DNA of 64,000 nucleotides from Photobacterium chitinilyticum. GTDB lineage: Bacteria; Pseudomonadota; Gammaproteobacteria; Enterobacterales; Vibrionaceae. A model generated the notes under the pieces. That model searched no databases and had not been told where the DNA came from. It saw nothing but the letters and a program-made list of their open reading frames with translations. Positions 27,457-35,310 of this stretch are shown one piece after another. Location: assembly GCF_004104355.1 (NCBI RefSeq), contig NZ_RJLM01000006.1:62001-126000 (forward strand), in the 5' to 3' direction. The position numbers and the translations under genes were made by a program. The stretch's first letter is position 1. Each line of letters opens with the position of its first letter.

Positions 27457-27897
27457 TTAAGCAGAGGTCAATGCTTGGTTCAGCCACTGGTTAAACTGGC
27501 CCTTTGGAAGCGCACCATTGATGCTGTCGACAACTTGGCCGTTTTTGAACACCATAACAGTTGGAATAGAACGAATACGATACTGAGCGGCGAGTGCCTG
27601 CTGGGCTTCGGTATCAATTTTTACGAAGCGGATATCACCCTCTCTTTCTGCGGCAACATCTTCGAAAATTGGCGCGAAGCCAACACAGGGGTTACACCAG
27701 GGAGCCCAGAAATCAACAACAACGGCCTTGTCGCCTTGGATCAGCGACAGAAAGTTATCTGTTGTGCCTTCAACGGGCTTTCCGTCCAATAGTTTGTCTT
27801 TGCACGCGCCACAAGAGGCGATGTCATTAACTCGTTCGGTTGGGATACGGTTAAGTGCCTTGCAGTGCGGGCAACGGGTAGTCATAGTGGTCATCAT
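27457..27897 (-). CDS. trxC: Thioredoxin 2 with WCNPC active site
   Basis: A 146-residue zinc-finger thioredoxin that reduces protein disulfides. Seen: N-terminal Zn ligands C9-x2-C12 and C29-x2-C32, then the thioredoxin fold with FWAPWCNPCVGFAPIFE. The usual W-C-G-P-C has Asn at the Gly position (N69). The cis-Pro segment RSIPTVMVFKNGQ is normal. The start at 27897 (MMTTMTTRCPHC) is supported by a nearby GGAA and by homologue length (E. coli TrxC has 139 residues); the frame upstream is not TrxC-like. Confidence 0.92.
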   Translation of the reverse strand: MMTTMTTRCPHCKALNRIPTERVNDIASCGACKDKLLDGKPVEGTTDNFLSLIQGDKAVVVDFWAPWCNPCVGFAPIFEDVAAEREGDIRFVKIDTEAQQALAAQYRIRSIPTVMVFKNGQVVDSINGALPKGQFNQWLNQALTSA

Positions 27898-28048
27898 TGC
27901 GTTCCATTGAAAGTCTTTGGCAATAATGTAACGACTACCCCTAGAATAGAAAAGCCGGAATAATAGATTGATGCGATAGATTGTTTCTATCAAGCTACAG
28001 CACCAGCTATCGTTGTACCTTAACTGACCTCTTTAAAGTGCTTACGTG

Positions 28049-28246
28049 TTAGTGAATTAACCCCAACTCCTTTGCTTCGGCGATGGTAAGGCCACTGTCG
28101 CGAATGTCGCGAAGCATCTCAATACGGCGTCTTGCCTCTGCTTTTTGGCGTTTGCACTGTGCTATGTTTGAAGCGGTTTCATCTTTGTAATCCCACTTCG
28201 AAGCAACATCTGCAATCTCTGTGTGGTCGATAGAGTTGATAGACAC
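28049..28246 (-). CDS. Small conserved-looking hypothetical protein
   Basis: A 65-residue charged protein, with KRQKAEARRRIEMLRDIRDSG forming a probable amphipathic helix (written in two parts: KRQKAEARRR and IEMLRDIRDSG). A strong SD (TTAGGAGGTAATTGTGTCT) precedes the ATG, which is the main reason to accept it. It has a loose resemblance to the PA3496-type small proteins, but I do not rely on this. No function can be given. Confidence 0.6.
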   Translation of the reverse strand: MSINSIDHTEIADVASKWDYKDETASNIAQCKRQKAEARRRIEMLRDIRDSGLTIAEAKELGLIH

Positions 28247-28624
28247 AATTACCTCCTAAAGAAACCCTGCGTCAAATTCAACTTATCTTTACCAAATGAA
28301 TTCGGAAGAGTTAAGACGATAAAATCCACTTTGTGACACATCGCATAATAGTGCAAATTGTATGAAAACATGCTTTGAATCAGCCGCGTTTGGGAGTACC
28401 TTTGACTGTTCCAGCTCAGAAGAAATGACGGTGGCAGATCAAAGTTTTTGCTTACACGTGTTTCGTTTTATTCATCTCTTTTTTGTGCCATTTTTGCCTC
28501 ATTTCTCTTTGTTGTATTAAAGAGATAAAAACTATATATATTAAACATTTATCAGTTTTTTCGTTCGTTTTTGGAAAGAGTCATTTTTTTGTGGCTCCTC
28601 GTTGCATATCTGAAATGTCTTTCC
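28247..28624. other. 378-bp non-coding region
   Basis: AT-rich, no credible gene on either strand. TTGTGACACATCGCATAA (28332-28349) resembles half of a CRP site. Otherwise nothing is recognised. Confidence 0.45.
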
Positions 28625-29650
28625 TTAATATTCATTGTGCTTATGGCTGTCCCCCTTCGCAGTTACAGAGCTTCCCCCCTCCAAAAACAAGATGAAGAGT
28701 ATTGTGAAAATCGGCATATGTCCGACAAGCTCCTCCAAACCAGAAAGCAAAAAAGTTGTCGTGAATATAGCCAGCAATAGTGCGTAAATAATTCGGTTGG
28801 CAAGATTGGCAATCAGAAGTAGCCCGATAATCGTTTCACTGATCCCGACAAACAATACGAAATGAAGGTTGCTGATCTGGGGCAGGTTCAGTAGCGGGAA
28901 GAAATTGTAGTAGTCGTTCTGGTCGATGAATGCCAAAGCCATACCAGGAAGCATGAGCTTGTTGTGAATCCCCAGCTCCAATAGCTGAAGCCCAAGGCCT
29001 ATCCGAATCAGATGAACGGCGATTCTGCGCCATTGGTCTTTATTCTTCCCCCATGATTTACAGAGGCTATAGTCATTTCGGTTAAGGCTGGGGCCAATAA
29101 AGATCAGCGAGAGGCCGACAAACAAGAACTCGAACACATAATCCAGCGCGATAAAAAAAGGGAAAAAAAGTAGTAGTGCTATGGAGGTGAGTACAATCGC
29201 AACGCCCGTGAAGCTAACCGAGATAGCCATAATCACAATAGCTGTTGCTTGGATGATGACGCCATACAAAGCAAACTGAGGTGAAAGGTAGAGGTTTGGA
29301 GCAAGGAATTCACCCTGCAATAAATTGACCGCGAGATAGCAATTAAGAATTAGTACCAGGAAGTACCATAACCAGGGATGGGGCGTTACGACAGGGTGGG
29401 TTAAACCGACCTTCAATGGGTGGGGGAGAATTGGAACACGGGTGAATAGAGCGGCAAGTGCAAAAAGACTGAGTGTGGTGAGTGTAATGCCCAGAGCAAT
29501 GGTATCGAAGGGAAGGCTGACGTCCGGGTTTGTGCCGTCGGCGATAAACCACCTTACGTGGGCATAACTAGGTTGGCTAAAACAAAGGAGAGCCAAGCAG
29601 GCCGTGACCTGTGGGCATGCTTTAACCAGTCCTAATTTCATGTTTATCAT
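28625..29650 (-). CDS. Multi-pass membrane protein, last gene of a peroxidase operon
   Basis: A protein of 341 residues from the ATG at 29650, which follows GGGAGGATACATAAA. A signal-like segment (ACLALLCFSQPSYAHVRWFI) is followed by about eight hydrophobic helices. The C-terminal half has a DoxX-like look (RIGLGLQLLELGIHNKL, then GISETIIGLLLIANL), but the family is not certain. It lies 31 bp after the dihaem cytochrome gene and is probably co-transcribed with it. The segment YAHVRWFIADGT at the exported N-terminus contains a His that could bind metal; this is speculation. Confidence 0.6.
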   Translation of the reverse strand: MINMKLGLVKACPQVTACLALLCFSQPSYAHVRWFIADGTNPDVSLPFDTIALGITLTTLSLFALAALFTRVPILPHPLKVGLTHPVVTPHPWLWYFLVLILNCYLAVNLLQGEFLAPNLYLSPQFALYGVIIQATAIVIMAISVSFTGVAIVLTSIALLLFFPFFIALDYVFEFLFVGLSLIFIGPSLNRNDYSLCKSWGKNKDQWRRIAVHLIRIGLGLQLLELGIHNKLMLPGMALAFIDQNDYYNFFPLLNLPQISNLHFVLFVGISETIIGLLLIANLANRIIYALLLAIFTTTFLLSGLEELVGHMPIFTILFILFLEGGSSVTAKGDSHKHNEY

Positions 29651-29681
29651 TTTATGTATCCTCCCAAAGGATAACGTTGGA

Positions 29682-30944
29682 TTATTTTGTTGGTTCATTG
29701 CTGACATCTGAAGTTAGCGTCAAGAGAAATGCTTCGAGTTGGTTGAGTTGGTAGGGCAATAATTTCAATGGTGTTAAGTCTGAATGTGCCCCGAAAGGTG
29801 CTGCGGCACGGTTGTAGTAGTGGAGAACGTCTTTAATAGTGCTAAATTGTCCTGCATGCATATAAGGGGCTGTCGCTGAAATATTTCTCAAACTAGGTAC
29901 TTTTGTTGCTCCTATGAGTTCTGCAGTGGCTCTCTTGCTATAGATCAACTCTCTACATTGCGCTGAATGGCTATCGCTATACCGGCCAAGGCAATTGAAG
30001 GGATCGGCCAAAGCGACCTCAATGCCTTGCCAGCGCCCTAGTTGTGCATTAGGGAGTGGTGTCGGGACTGTTGTCGCGTGAAAGTCTCCATTAGAGAGTA
30101 ATGGTCCGTTATGGCAACGGAGACATTGTCCTTGCTCGCTGATGAAAATTCTTAGTCCTGCAATTTCGTTCGCGTTTAGAAGGGGAACTTGAATATTCGC
30201 AGACTTTTTTGTTGAGGCACTGAGTTGATCGATATAGCGATCAAACCGGGTATCCTGGGGCCACAAGGTTGCCTGATAAGCGGCAAGAGATTTTCCTATA
30301 TTCGCGAAAACACGGTTAATAGCGTTTTGTGTGTACGTATCTAGCTGTTGCCATTGCTCTTGTTCAGCAAGGTGTTGACTGTTCGGAGATGCTTGTTCAG
30401 GCAGTAATGTATTGACTAGCTGCGTGGGGATGAGACCAAATGTATCTTGGTAAAGAAGCGGATACTGCTTGATAATGTGCTGAGCATATTGAGTACGTGT
30501 GCCACCGTGTTCAATATGATTTTCGAGAGGTTTTAAGGCTTGGGCCCATAGGCTATCAGCACTACCATCAAGCATGAACCAATTGAAACTGGCGACACCG
30601 AGTAATGATGGAACCTGCTTGCTTATAGATATGTCGCTGTTATGCGTTAAGGTAAAATAGTGCTCTGGCTGGTGGCAGCTAGCGCAAGCAATTTGCTTCG
30701 ATCGGCTTAATTGAGTATCAATAAAGAGCTGTTGACCAAGCATAGCGGCCTGTGCGTTGTGGAAGTATTTGTTCGAGGGGTCACTTACCTCCCATTTACT
30801 TGGAAGCCGTAAACTACGGAGAATTGCTAATTCTTCCTGAGTCCAGTTCATTTCTGTAGACACTGGTTTATTTATTGTTAGGAAGAAAAACAATATTGCC
30901 GTAGTAGATATTATGGCTAATGATATTTTAGTTTGAGTTGACAT
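29682..30944 (-). CDS. Dihaem cytochrome c peroxidase/MauG-family protein
   Basis: A 420-residue protein with an uncleaved N-terminal anchor or signal (ISLAIISTTAILFFFLT) and two c-haem sites, CASCH (N-terminal) and CLRCH (C-terminal). The domain order matches bacterial dihaem peroxidases (GQQLFIDTQLSRSKQIACASCH; AGLRIFISEQGQCLRCH; VPSLRNISATAPYMHAGQF). These enzymes reduce H2O2 or modify partner proteins with haem-derived oxidants in the periplasm. It overlaps the FixH-like gene by 17 bp. At about 420 residues it is longer than classic CcpA and nearer to MauG-like relatives. Confidence 0.85.
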   Translation of the reverse strand: MSTQTKISLAIISTTAILFFFLTINKPVSTEMNWTQEELAILRSLRLPSKWEVSDPSNKYFHNAQAAMLGQQLFIDTQLSRSKQIACASCHQPEHYFTLTHNSDISISKQVPSLLGVASFNWFMLDGSADSLWAQALKPLENHIEHGGTRTQYAQHIIKQYPLLYQDTFGLIPTQLVNTLLPEQASPNSQHLAEQEQWQQLDTYTQNAINRVFANIGKSLAAYQATLWPQDTRFDRYIDQLSASTKKSANIQVPLLNANEIAGLRIFISEQGQCLRCHNGPLLSNGDFHATTVPTPLPNAQLGRWQGIEVALADPFNCLGRYSDSHSAQCRELIYSKRATAELIGATKVPSLRNISATAPYMHAGQFSTIKDVLHYYNRAAAPFGAHSDLTPLKLLPYQLNQLEAFLLTLTSDVSNEPTK

Positions 30945-31341
30945 GATCTATATCAATTTTTATTATTTGATGAAATTGATCGCTTTCATTAATACCTGTG
31001 AGTTCTATTTGCCATTTCCCATACATATTAAATTTGACACCATCAATGATGTATTTTCCTGGTTCTGTTTCTTCTGTTAATCGAGGCTGTGTTGGTAAGC
31101 CATGCTTGTGAGCCGGCATACCTCCGTCGACTGAAAATTGTAAGCCTTGGACTGGTTGTCCTGACGGATCATTAATCGCAATAATCCAAGATTGTATTTG
31201 ATTCAATCGGATAGGAGGGTCGGTAGGTGATGTGCTGATATTATACTGAGACGTTTGTACGGTAACAGGCAGTAAAGTGCCAGCTAACAAAGGATTATTT
31301 ACTAACAATAGTAAAGTTATTACTACATATTTAATTAACAC
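30928..31341 (-). CDS. Exported FixH/YtkA-like domain protein
   Basis: A 137-residue protein with a signal peptide (VVITLLLLVNNPLLAG). The mature part looks like the FixH/YtkA beta-sandwich: INDPSGQPVQGLQFSVDGGMPAHKHGLPTQP (given in two parts: INDPSGQPVQGLQF, SVDGGMPAHKHGLPTQP), then GKYIIDGVKFNMYGKWQIEL. The MPAHKHG stretch, with Met and two His, could bind copper. It is the first gene of the trio with the dihaem peroxidase and the membrane protein. A role in supplying or protecting a metal or haem centre is possible but unproved. Confidence 0.72.
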   Translation of the reverse strand: MLIKYVVITLLLLVNNPLLAGTLLPVTVQTSQYNISTSPTDPPIRLNQIQSWIIAINDPSGQPVQGLQFSVDGGMPAHKHGLPTQPRLTEETEPGKYIIDGVKFNMYGKWQIELTGINESDQFHQIIKIDIDHVNSN

Positions 31342-31596
31342 AGTGACCTAGCTCTTAGATTGGTGATGTTTAGATTTTGAGTATTGTTTTTAAAATATTC
31401 CTTATCAAGCTCAGCATTAAGAAAACCATGATAAATATGTGGTAAAGGAGTTGGAAGTTAATGTCTGATTATATAAATTAATACGATTATCATTTTAAAT
31501 TAGGTATTCACTATGTTTCTTTGTGCTTACTTATATAACTGTGATCGATGACTGTGACGGTTGATCGGGTAGGGTAGTTTGGGGATACCTAAGTAC

Positions 31597-32325
31597 TTAG
31601 ATAAGGTTGCTTTTGAAAGTGTTCTTTAAGGTTTCAATGACTTTTTCTGCATCCTCGCCAAGAACCGAGAAGACTAGCGTATCGTTGTGTTGGATGTTTA
31701 GCGACATTAGTTTGTTGATACTTTTGGCATCGACGGACTTGCCTGCTTTTGCGAGCCATATCTGAGCGTTGAAAGAACGAAGTGTGGCGGCAAGTACGGC
31801 GGCAGGACGAACATGGAGCCCGTGGGGTTGATCTGCCGTACATGAAAAGATGTGTAGTTCTTGATGGTTGGTATTTGTTGCTGTCGTTTCGCGTTGTGGT
31901 TCTTCCTGTCGTAGTGGCTGACCAAGCGCTTGGCTTTTGGCGGATAGGGCGTTCATGGCCTCGGTGGCGACTGCATCCAGTGACAAGCCTGATGCTGCCG
32001 AGGCACTGGCAACAATACAACCTTCGACAAGCGGCGCAGCACAGATTTTAATTGTTTGGCCTTGTATGGGATCCATGAGATCAAGTGCCGTTTCCGCGCT
32101 AAGGATTGCGCTGCCCAGATCCACCATGACTAGTACGCCGTCGTCTGAATACACTTCCTCTATAGCATTCATTACGGCAATAGCATCGGTTCCTATAGGG
32201 TTTACAGGATCATCAATACCTGCGGCAATGGCTATGTTGACTTTGCCTTGGGTTACCTGTGAAGCAAGATCTAACAGCCCTTGTGCAAGCTTCAGGCTAT
32301 GGGAAACAATGACAATACTGACCAT
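31597..32325 (-). CDS. dhaM: PTS-dependent dihydroxyacetone kinase phosphotransferase subunit DhaM
   Basis: A 242-residue protein with an EIIA-Man-like domain (VIVSHSLKLAQG, H9 the likely phosphohistidine; MVDLGSAILSAETAL) and an HPr domain (PHGLHVRPAAVLA, H171). The two are joined by a Gln/Thr-rich linker. The EI-like third domain of E. coli DhaM is absent. DhaM passes phosphate from PEP to the ADP bound on DhaL. No dhaK or dhaL lies in the window, so this copy is an orphan here; partners could lie elsewhere. Confidence 0.88.
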   Translation of the reverse strand: MVSIVIVSHSLKLAQGLLDLASQVTQGKVNIAIAAGIDDPVNPIGTDAIAVMNAIEEVYSDDGVLVMVDLGSAILSAETALDLMDPIQGQTIKICAAPLVEGCIVASASAASGLSLDAVATEAMNALSAKSQALGQPLRQEEPQRETTATNTNHQELHIFSCTADQPHGLHVRPAAVLAATLRSFNAQIWLAKAGKSVDAKSINKLMSLNIQHNDTLVFSVLGEDAEKVIETLKNTFKSNLI

Positions 32326-32474
32326 GGTTTAAAAGTTACCAGCCTCTGCATAGGGTGCTATCAATGCGTTTGATAAAGTAGCTGATCATTGTCTTCATTG
32401 CGGGCTTCCTATCAGAGTATCTGTCTGTTTATGTTAGTAGACAGCGGTTAGATTTGTTCGAATATCATGATGAA

Positions 32475-32499
32475 TAGAGGCTCCATTGAGGAGCCTCTA
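32475..32499. terminator. Hairpin between katA and dhaM
   Basis: TAGAGGCTCC-ATTGA-GGAGCCTCTA is a perfect 10-bp stem. No clear T-run follows on the minus strand. It probably ends the catalase transcript. Confidence 0.6.
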
Positions 32500-32557
32500 T
32501 TAGATGTTATAACTGAGAATATTTGGTTGAGCGTTAGTGCTGCTTTCTAGGTTGGAG

Positions 32558-34003
32558 CTAGTCGATTTTAATACTGAGGCCTTTTGCTAGGGCAATGCCT
32601 AACGCTTTGTCTGCTTTCAAAAAGTGTTCCACTTGCTGTTTTTTGATTTGCTTATTATCTACCTCGCTCATTGACGCAACGATGTTGCCAATAAGCCGTT
32701 GTTGTTGAGCGGGATCCATCAAGCGGAATAGGTTGCCCGGCTGGCTGTAGTAATCATCATCATAGTCTCTGAAATTGAAGTGCAGGGCTTCTCGCTCCAG
32801 TCTCAATGCCGGTTCTGCATCGTGACTCGGGACATAGCTATTGTGATGATTTGGGGCATAGTTCAGATTTTCACCACCATTGTCGTCGGTGCGCATACTC
32901 CCGTCACGGTGGGTAGTATTGACCGAAGGTTTGGGTTTATTTACCGGCAACTGGCCATGGTTTACCCCGAGGCGGTAGCGCTGGGTGTCACCATAGGAAA
33001 ATAGGCGGCCTTGCAGCATACGATCTGACGAGTAACCAATGCCCGGCACGATATTGGCAGGGGTAAAGGCAGCTTGCTCTACCTCGGCAAAGTAGTTCTC
33101 GGGGTTACGGTTGAGTTCCAGTGTGCCCACATCGATTAACGGGAAGTCGCCATGGGGCCAGACTTTGGTGAGATCGAATGGGTGTATGGTGTACTCGCTG
33201 GCTTGCTTTTCGGTCATGACCTGGACTTTGACATCCCAGCGAGGAAATTGTCCGTCCTCGATACTCATAAACAGATCGGCCTGAGAAGACTCCCGGCTTT
33301 TGCCCACTACGCTGGCCGCTTCTTCATCGGTATAGTAGCGATGGCCCTGTTGCGTCTTGAAGTGGAACTTAACGTAACAACGCTCATTGCTTTTACTGAT
33401 GAAACTGAAGGTGTGGCTACCGTAGCCATTGATATGACGATAATCAGTAGGAATGCCTCGGTCGCTGAATAGGATCATGATTTGGTGGAGCGACTCGGGA
33501 TGGCGAGACCAAAAATCCCAGGCGGCAGTTGCACTCCGAAGGTTCGTTTTTGGATCACGTTTTTGAGTATGGATAAAGTCAGGAAACTTCAGCGGATCAC
33601 GAATGAAGAAAACCGGCGTGTTGTTACCGACGAGATCCCAGTTACCGTCATCGGTATAGAACTTGAGGGCGAAACCACGCACATCTCGTTCTGCATCAGC
33701 CGCACCTTTCTCTCCGGCTACTGTCGAGAATCGCAATAAGACATCGGTTTGTTTGCCGATGTCAGAAAAAATATCGGCTTTGGTGTATTGGGTTATGTCA
33801 TGGGTCACCGTGAACGTACCGAATGCCGCAGAGCCTTTGGCGTGTACGACTCGCTCTGGGATACGCTCCCGGTCAAAATGAGCTAGCTTTTCTATAAGCC
33901 AGGTATCTTGCAGCAAAATTGGGCCTCTGGCGCCTGCTGTTAGGCTGTTATCGTTATCTATAACAGGAGAACCATTTGCTTGAGTTAATGTTTTCTTTGT
34001 CAT
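32558..34003 (-). CDS. katA: Small-subunit monofunctional haem catalase
   Basis: Decomposes H2O2 to water and oxygen. The 481 residues are typical of clade-3 catalases. Seen: [20 protein letters not shown] with distal His H54, the distal Asn loop [12 protein letters not shown], and the proximal haem Tyr in [14 protein letters not shown]. The C-terminus ends shortly after a small helical segment, with no flavodoxin-like domain. The start is supported by AGGAGCTGTCCC just upstream. Monocistronic, divergent from the outer-membrane protein gene. Confidence 0.96.
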   Translation of the reverse strand: MTKKTLTQANGSPVIDNDNSLTAGARGPILLQDTWLIEKLAHFDRERIPERVVHAKGSAAFGTFTVTHDITQYTKADIFSDIGKQTDVLLRFSTVAGEKGAADAERDVRGFALKFYTDDGNWDLVGNNTPVFFIRDPLKFPDFIHTQKRDPKTNLRSATAAWDFWSRHPESLHQIMILFSDRGIPTDYRHINGYGSHTFSFISKSNERCYVKFHFKTQQGHRYYTDEEAASVVGKSRESSQADLFMSIEDGQFPRWDVKVQVMTEKQASEYTIHPFDLTKVWPHGDFPLIDVGTLELNRNPENYFAEVEQAAFTPANIVPGIGYSSDRMLQGRLFSYGDTQRYRLGVNHGQLPVNKPKPSVNTTHRDGSMRTDDNGGENLNYAPNHHNSYVPSHDAEPALRLEREALHFNFRDYDDDYYSQPGNLFRLMDPAQQQRLIGNIVASMSEVDNKQIKKQQVEHFLKADKALGIALAKGLSIKID

Positions 34004-34142
34004 GGGACAGCTCCTTTTGGGGTCTAAGATAAGGTTAAGCCTGTCCCATTAATTGGTAAAATCAGTAGTTTCTATCTTATCAATAAGCAAAACCACTCAA
34101 TAGCAAGATAACTGAAACACAAAAGGTTTCCTCTCATTCTCA

Positions 34143-35222
34143 GTGATGGTTCTCATCAGTAATATTATCGGTGTTTTTTTTATCGTGACTGTAGCCTTCA
34201 GGTTTCTGTTGTCTAAGCTTTTTTGTATGTATCCTCAAACAACTCTTAGGGCAGTGTTCCTTTTTCGATGGACGTTATTGGTATTCGTTTTCTGGCTAGT
34301 CAGTATGCAGGAGGCGACTCATGCTGAAGAGGCCGGGAGCGGGCACTATGCCCCAGGCTTTCTGGCATCGGCAGTTGATATGACTCCGATAAATGAGGCC
34401 TTTGTAGTTCGTGTGAAAACTCTTAACTATGAAGGCTCTTTGGGAAATACAAAGCTGCCAATAGCAGGCCTTGTCGTGACAGAGGCTGATATTGAAACGA
34501 GCGAGGTTGCGTTGGAGTTGGTTTGGAACCCAAAAGGCGAGTTCATTGATGGTTGGTCGTACAGTATGGGAGCAACATTTCCTTATGTTTCAATGAAAGT
34601 TTCTGCCGAAATTGTTGATGAGTTGGACAATATAGCTTCTGTTTCTCGAAGGGTCACATCAGAGGAAAGTGGTTTTGGTGATCTCATTTTTCAGCCACTG
34701 ATGTTGTCTCACACTATTGAGCGATATTGGTGGGGAGATTACCGTTTAGCGATTTATGCCCCTACGGGGGAATATGAGATAGGGCGTCTGGCTAATACAG
34801 GCAAAAACTACTGGACCCTTAGCCCCACATTGGCATTGATTCATATCGAGCCGGCAATTGGACGAGAATTTTCCGTATTTGGTGGCATTGATTTCAATAG
34901 CAACAACAGTGATATCGATTATCAGACAGGTATACAAGCTCATGTTGAGTCGACGTTTGTCCAGAACCTGATCTTATTTGGAGGGTTTACAGGCATCGGA
35001 GCCAGCGGCTACTGGTATCGACAGCTTACTGGCGACAGTGGTCGGGGAGCCGTGTTGGGCAAGTTGAAAAGTGAGGCCTTTGGAATAGGTCCTGTTCTAA
35101 GCTATCGAACGCAATGGAACAATGCAGAGATATTTTGTGAGCTTAAATGGCTTCATGATATAGAGGCAAGTCAACGCTATGAGGGTGATACCATTTCATT
35201 AAAAGTAAGTGCTGAGTATTAG
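34143..35222 (+). CDS. Outer-membrane protein, SphA/phenol-degradation MetA-like family
   Basis: A protein of up to 359 residues. The signal peptide is probably the stretch LFRWTLLVFVFWLVSMQEATHA ending at A|EE (given only by its ends: LFRWTLL to ATHA), so the Met at 34227 is a good alternative start to GTG 34143; neither has a clear SD. The mature part begins GHYAPGFLASAVDMTP and continues as amphipathic beta strands, ending KVSAEY. The layout fits the SphA/Phenol_MetA_deg group of putative barrel transporters. The substrate is unknown. It ends at the terminator that marks the left edge of the CO/H2 island. Confidence 0.62.
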   Translation: MMVLISNIIGVFFIVTVAFRFLLSKLFCMYPQTTLRAVFLFRWTLLVFVFWLVSMQEATHAEEAGSGHYAPGFLASAVDMTPINEAFVVRVKTLNYEGSLGNTKLPIAGLVVTEADIETSEVALELVWNPKGEFIDGWSYSMGATFPYVSMKVSAEIVDELDNIASVSRRVTSEESGFGDLIFQPLMLSHTIERYWWGDYRLAIYAPTGEYEIGRLANTGKNYWTLSPTLALIHIEPAIGREFSVFGGIDFNSNNSDIDYQTGIQAHVESTFVQNLILFGGFTGIGASGYWYRQLTGDSGRGAVLGKLKSEAFGIGPVLSYRTQWNNAEIFCELKWLHDIEASQRYEGDTISLKVSAEY

Positions 35223-35223
35223 G

Positions 35224-35281
35224 TTGCAGGCAGATTCTTCTAAGTAAAAAGCAATGGCACTGCTGCCTGCAATCTTCCTTT
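35224..35281 (+). terminator. Terminator at the left edge of the coo/hyp island
   Basis: TTGCAGGCAG (35224-35233) pairs with CTGCCTGCAA (35263-35272), followed by TCTTCCTTTTTG. The loop is long (29 bases). It separates the plus-strand outer-membrane protein gene from minus-strand hypF. Confidence 0.65.
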
Positions 35282-35310
35282 TTGTTATTTTAATCTATGC
35301 CCTCGTTTTT

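Noticed and set aside
34143-35222. Membership of the outer-membrane protein in the CO island
   Set aside because: It has its own terminator at 35224-35281, reads in the opposite direction to hypF, and has no known link to CO or H2 metabolism.
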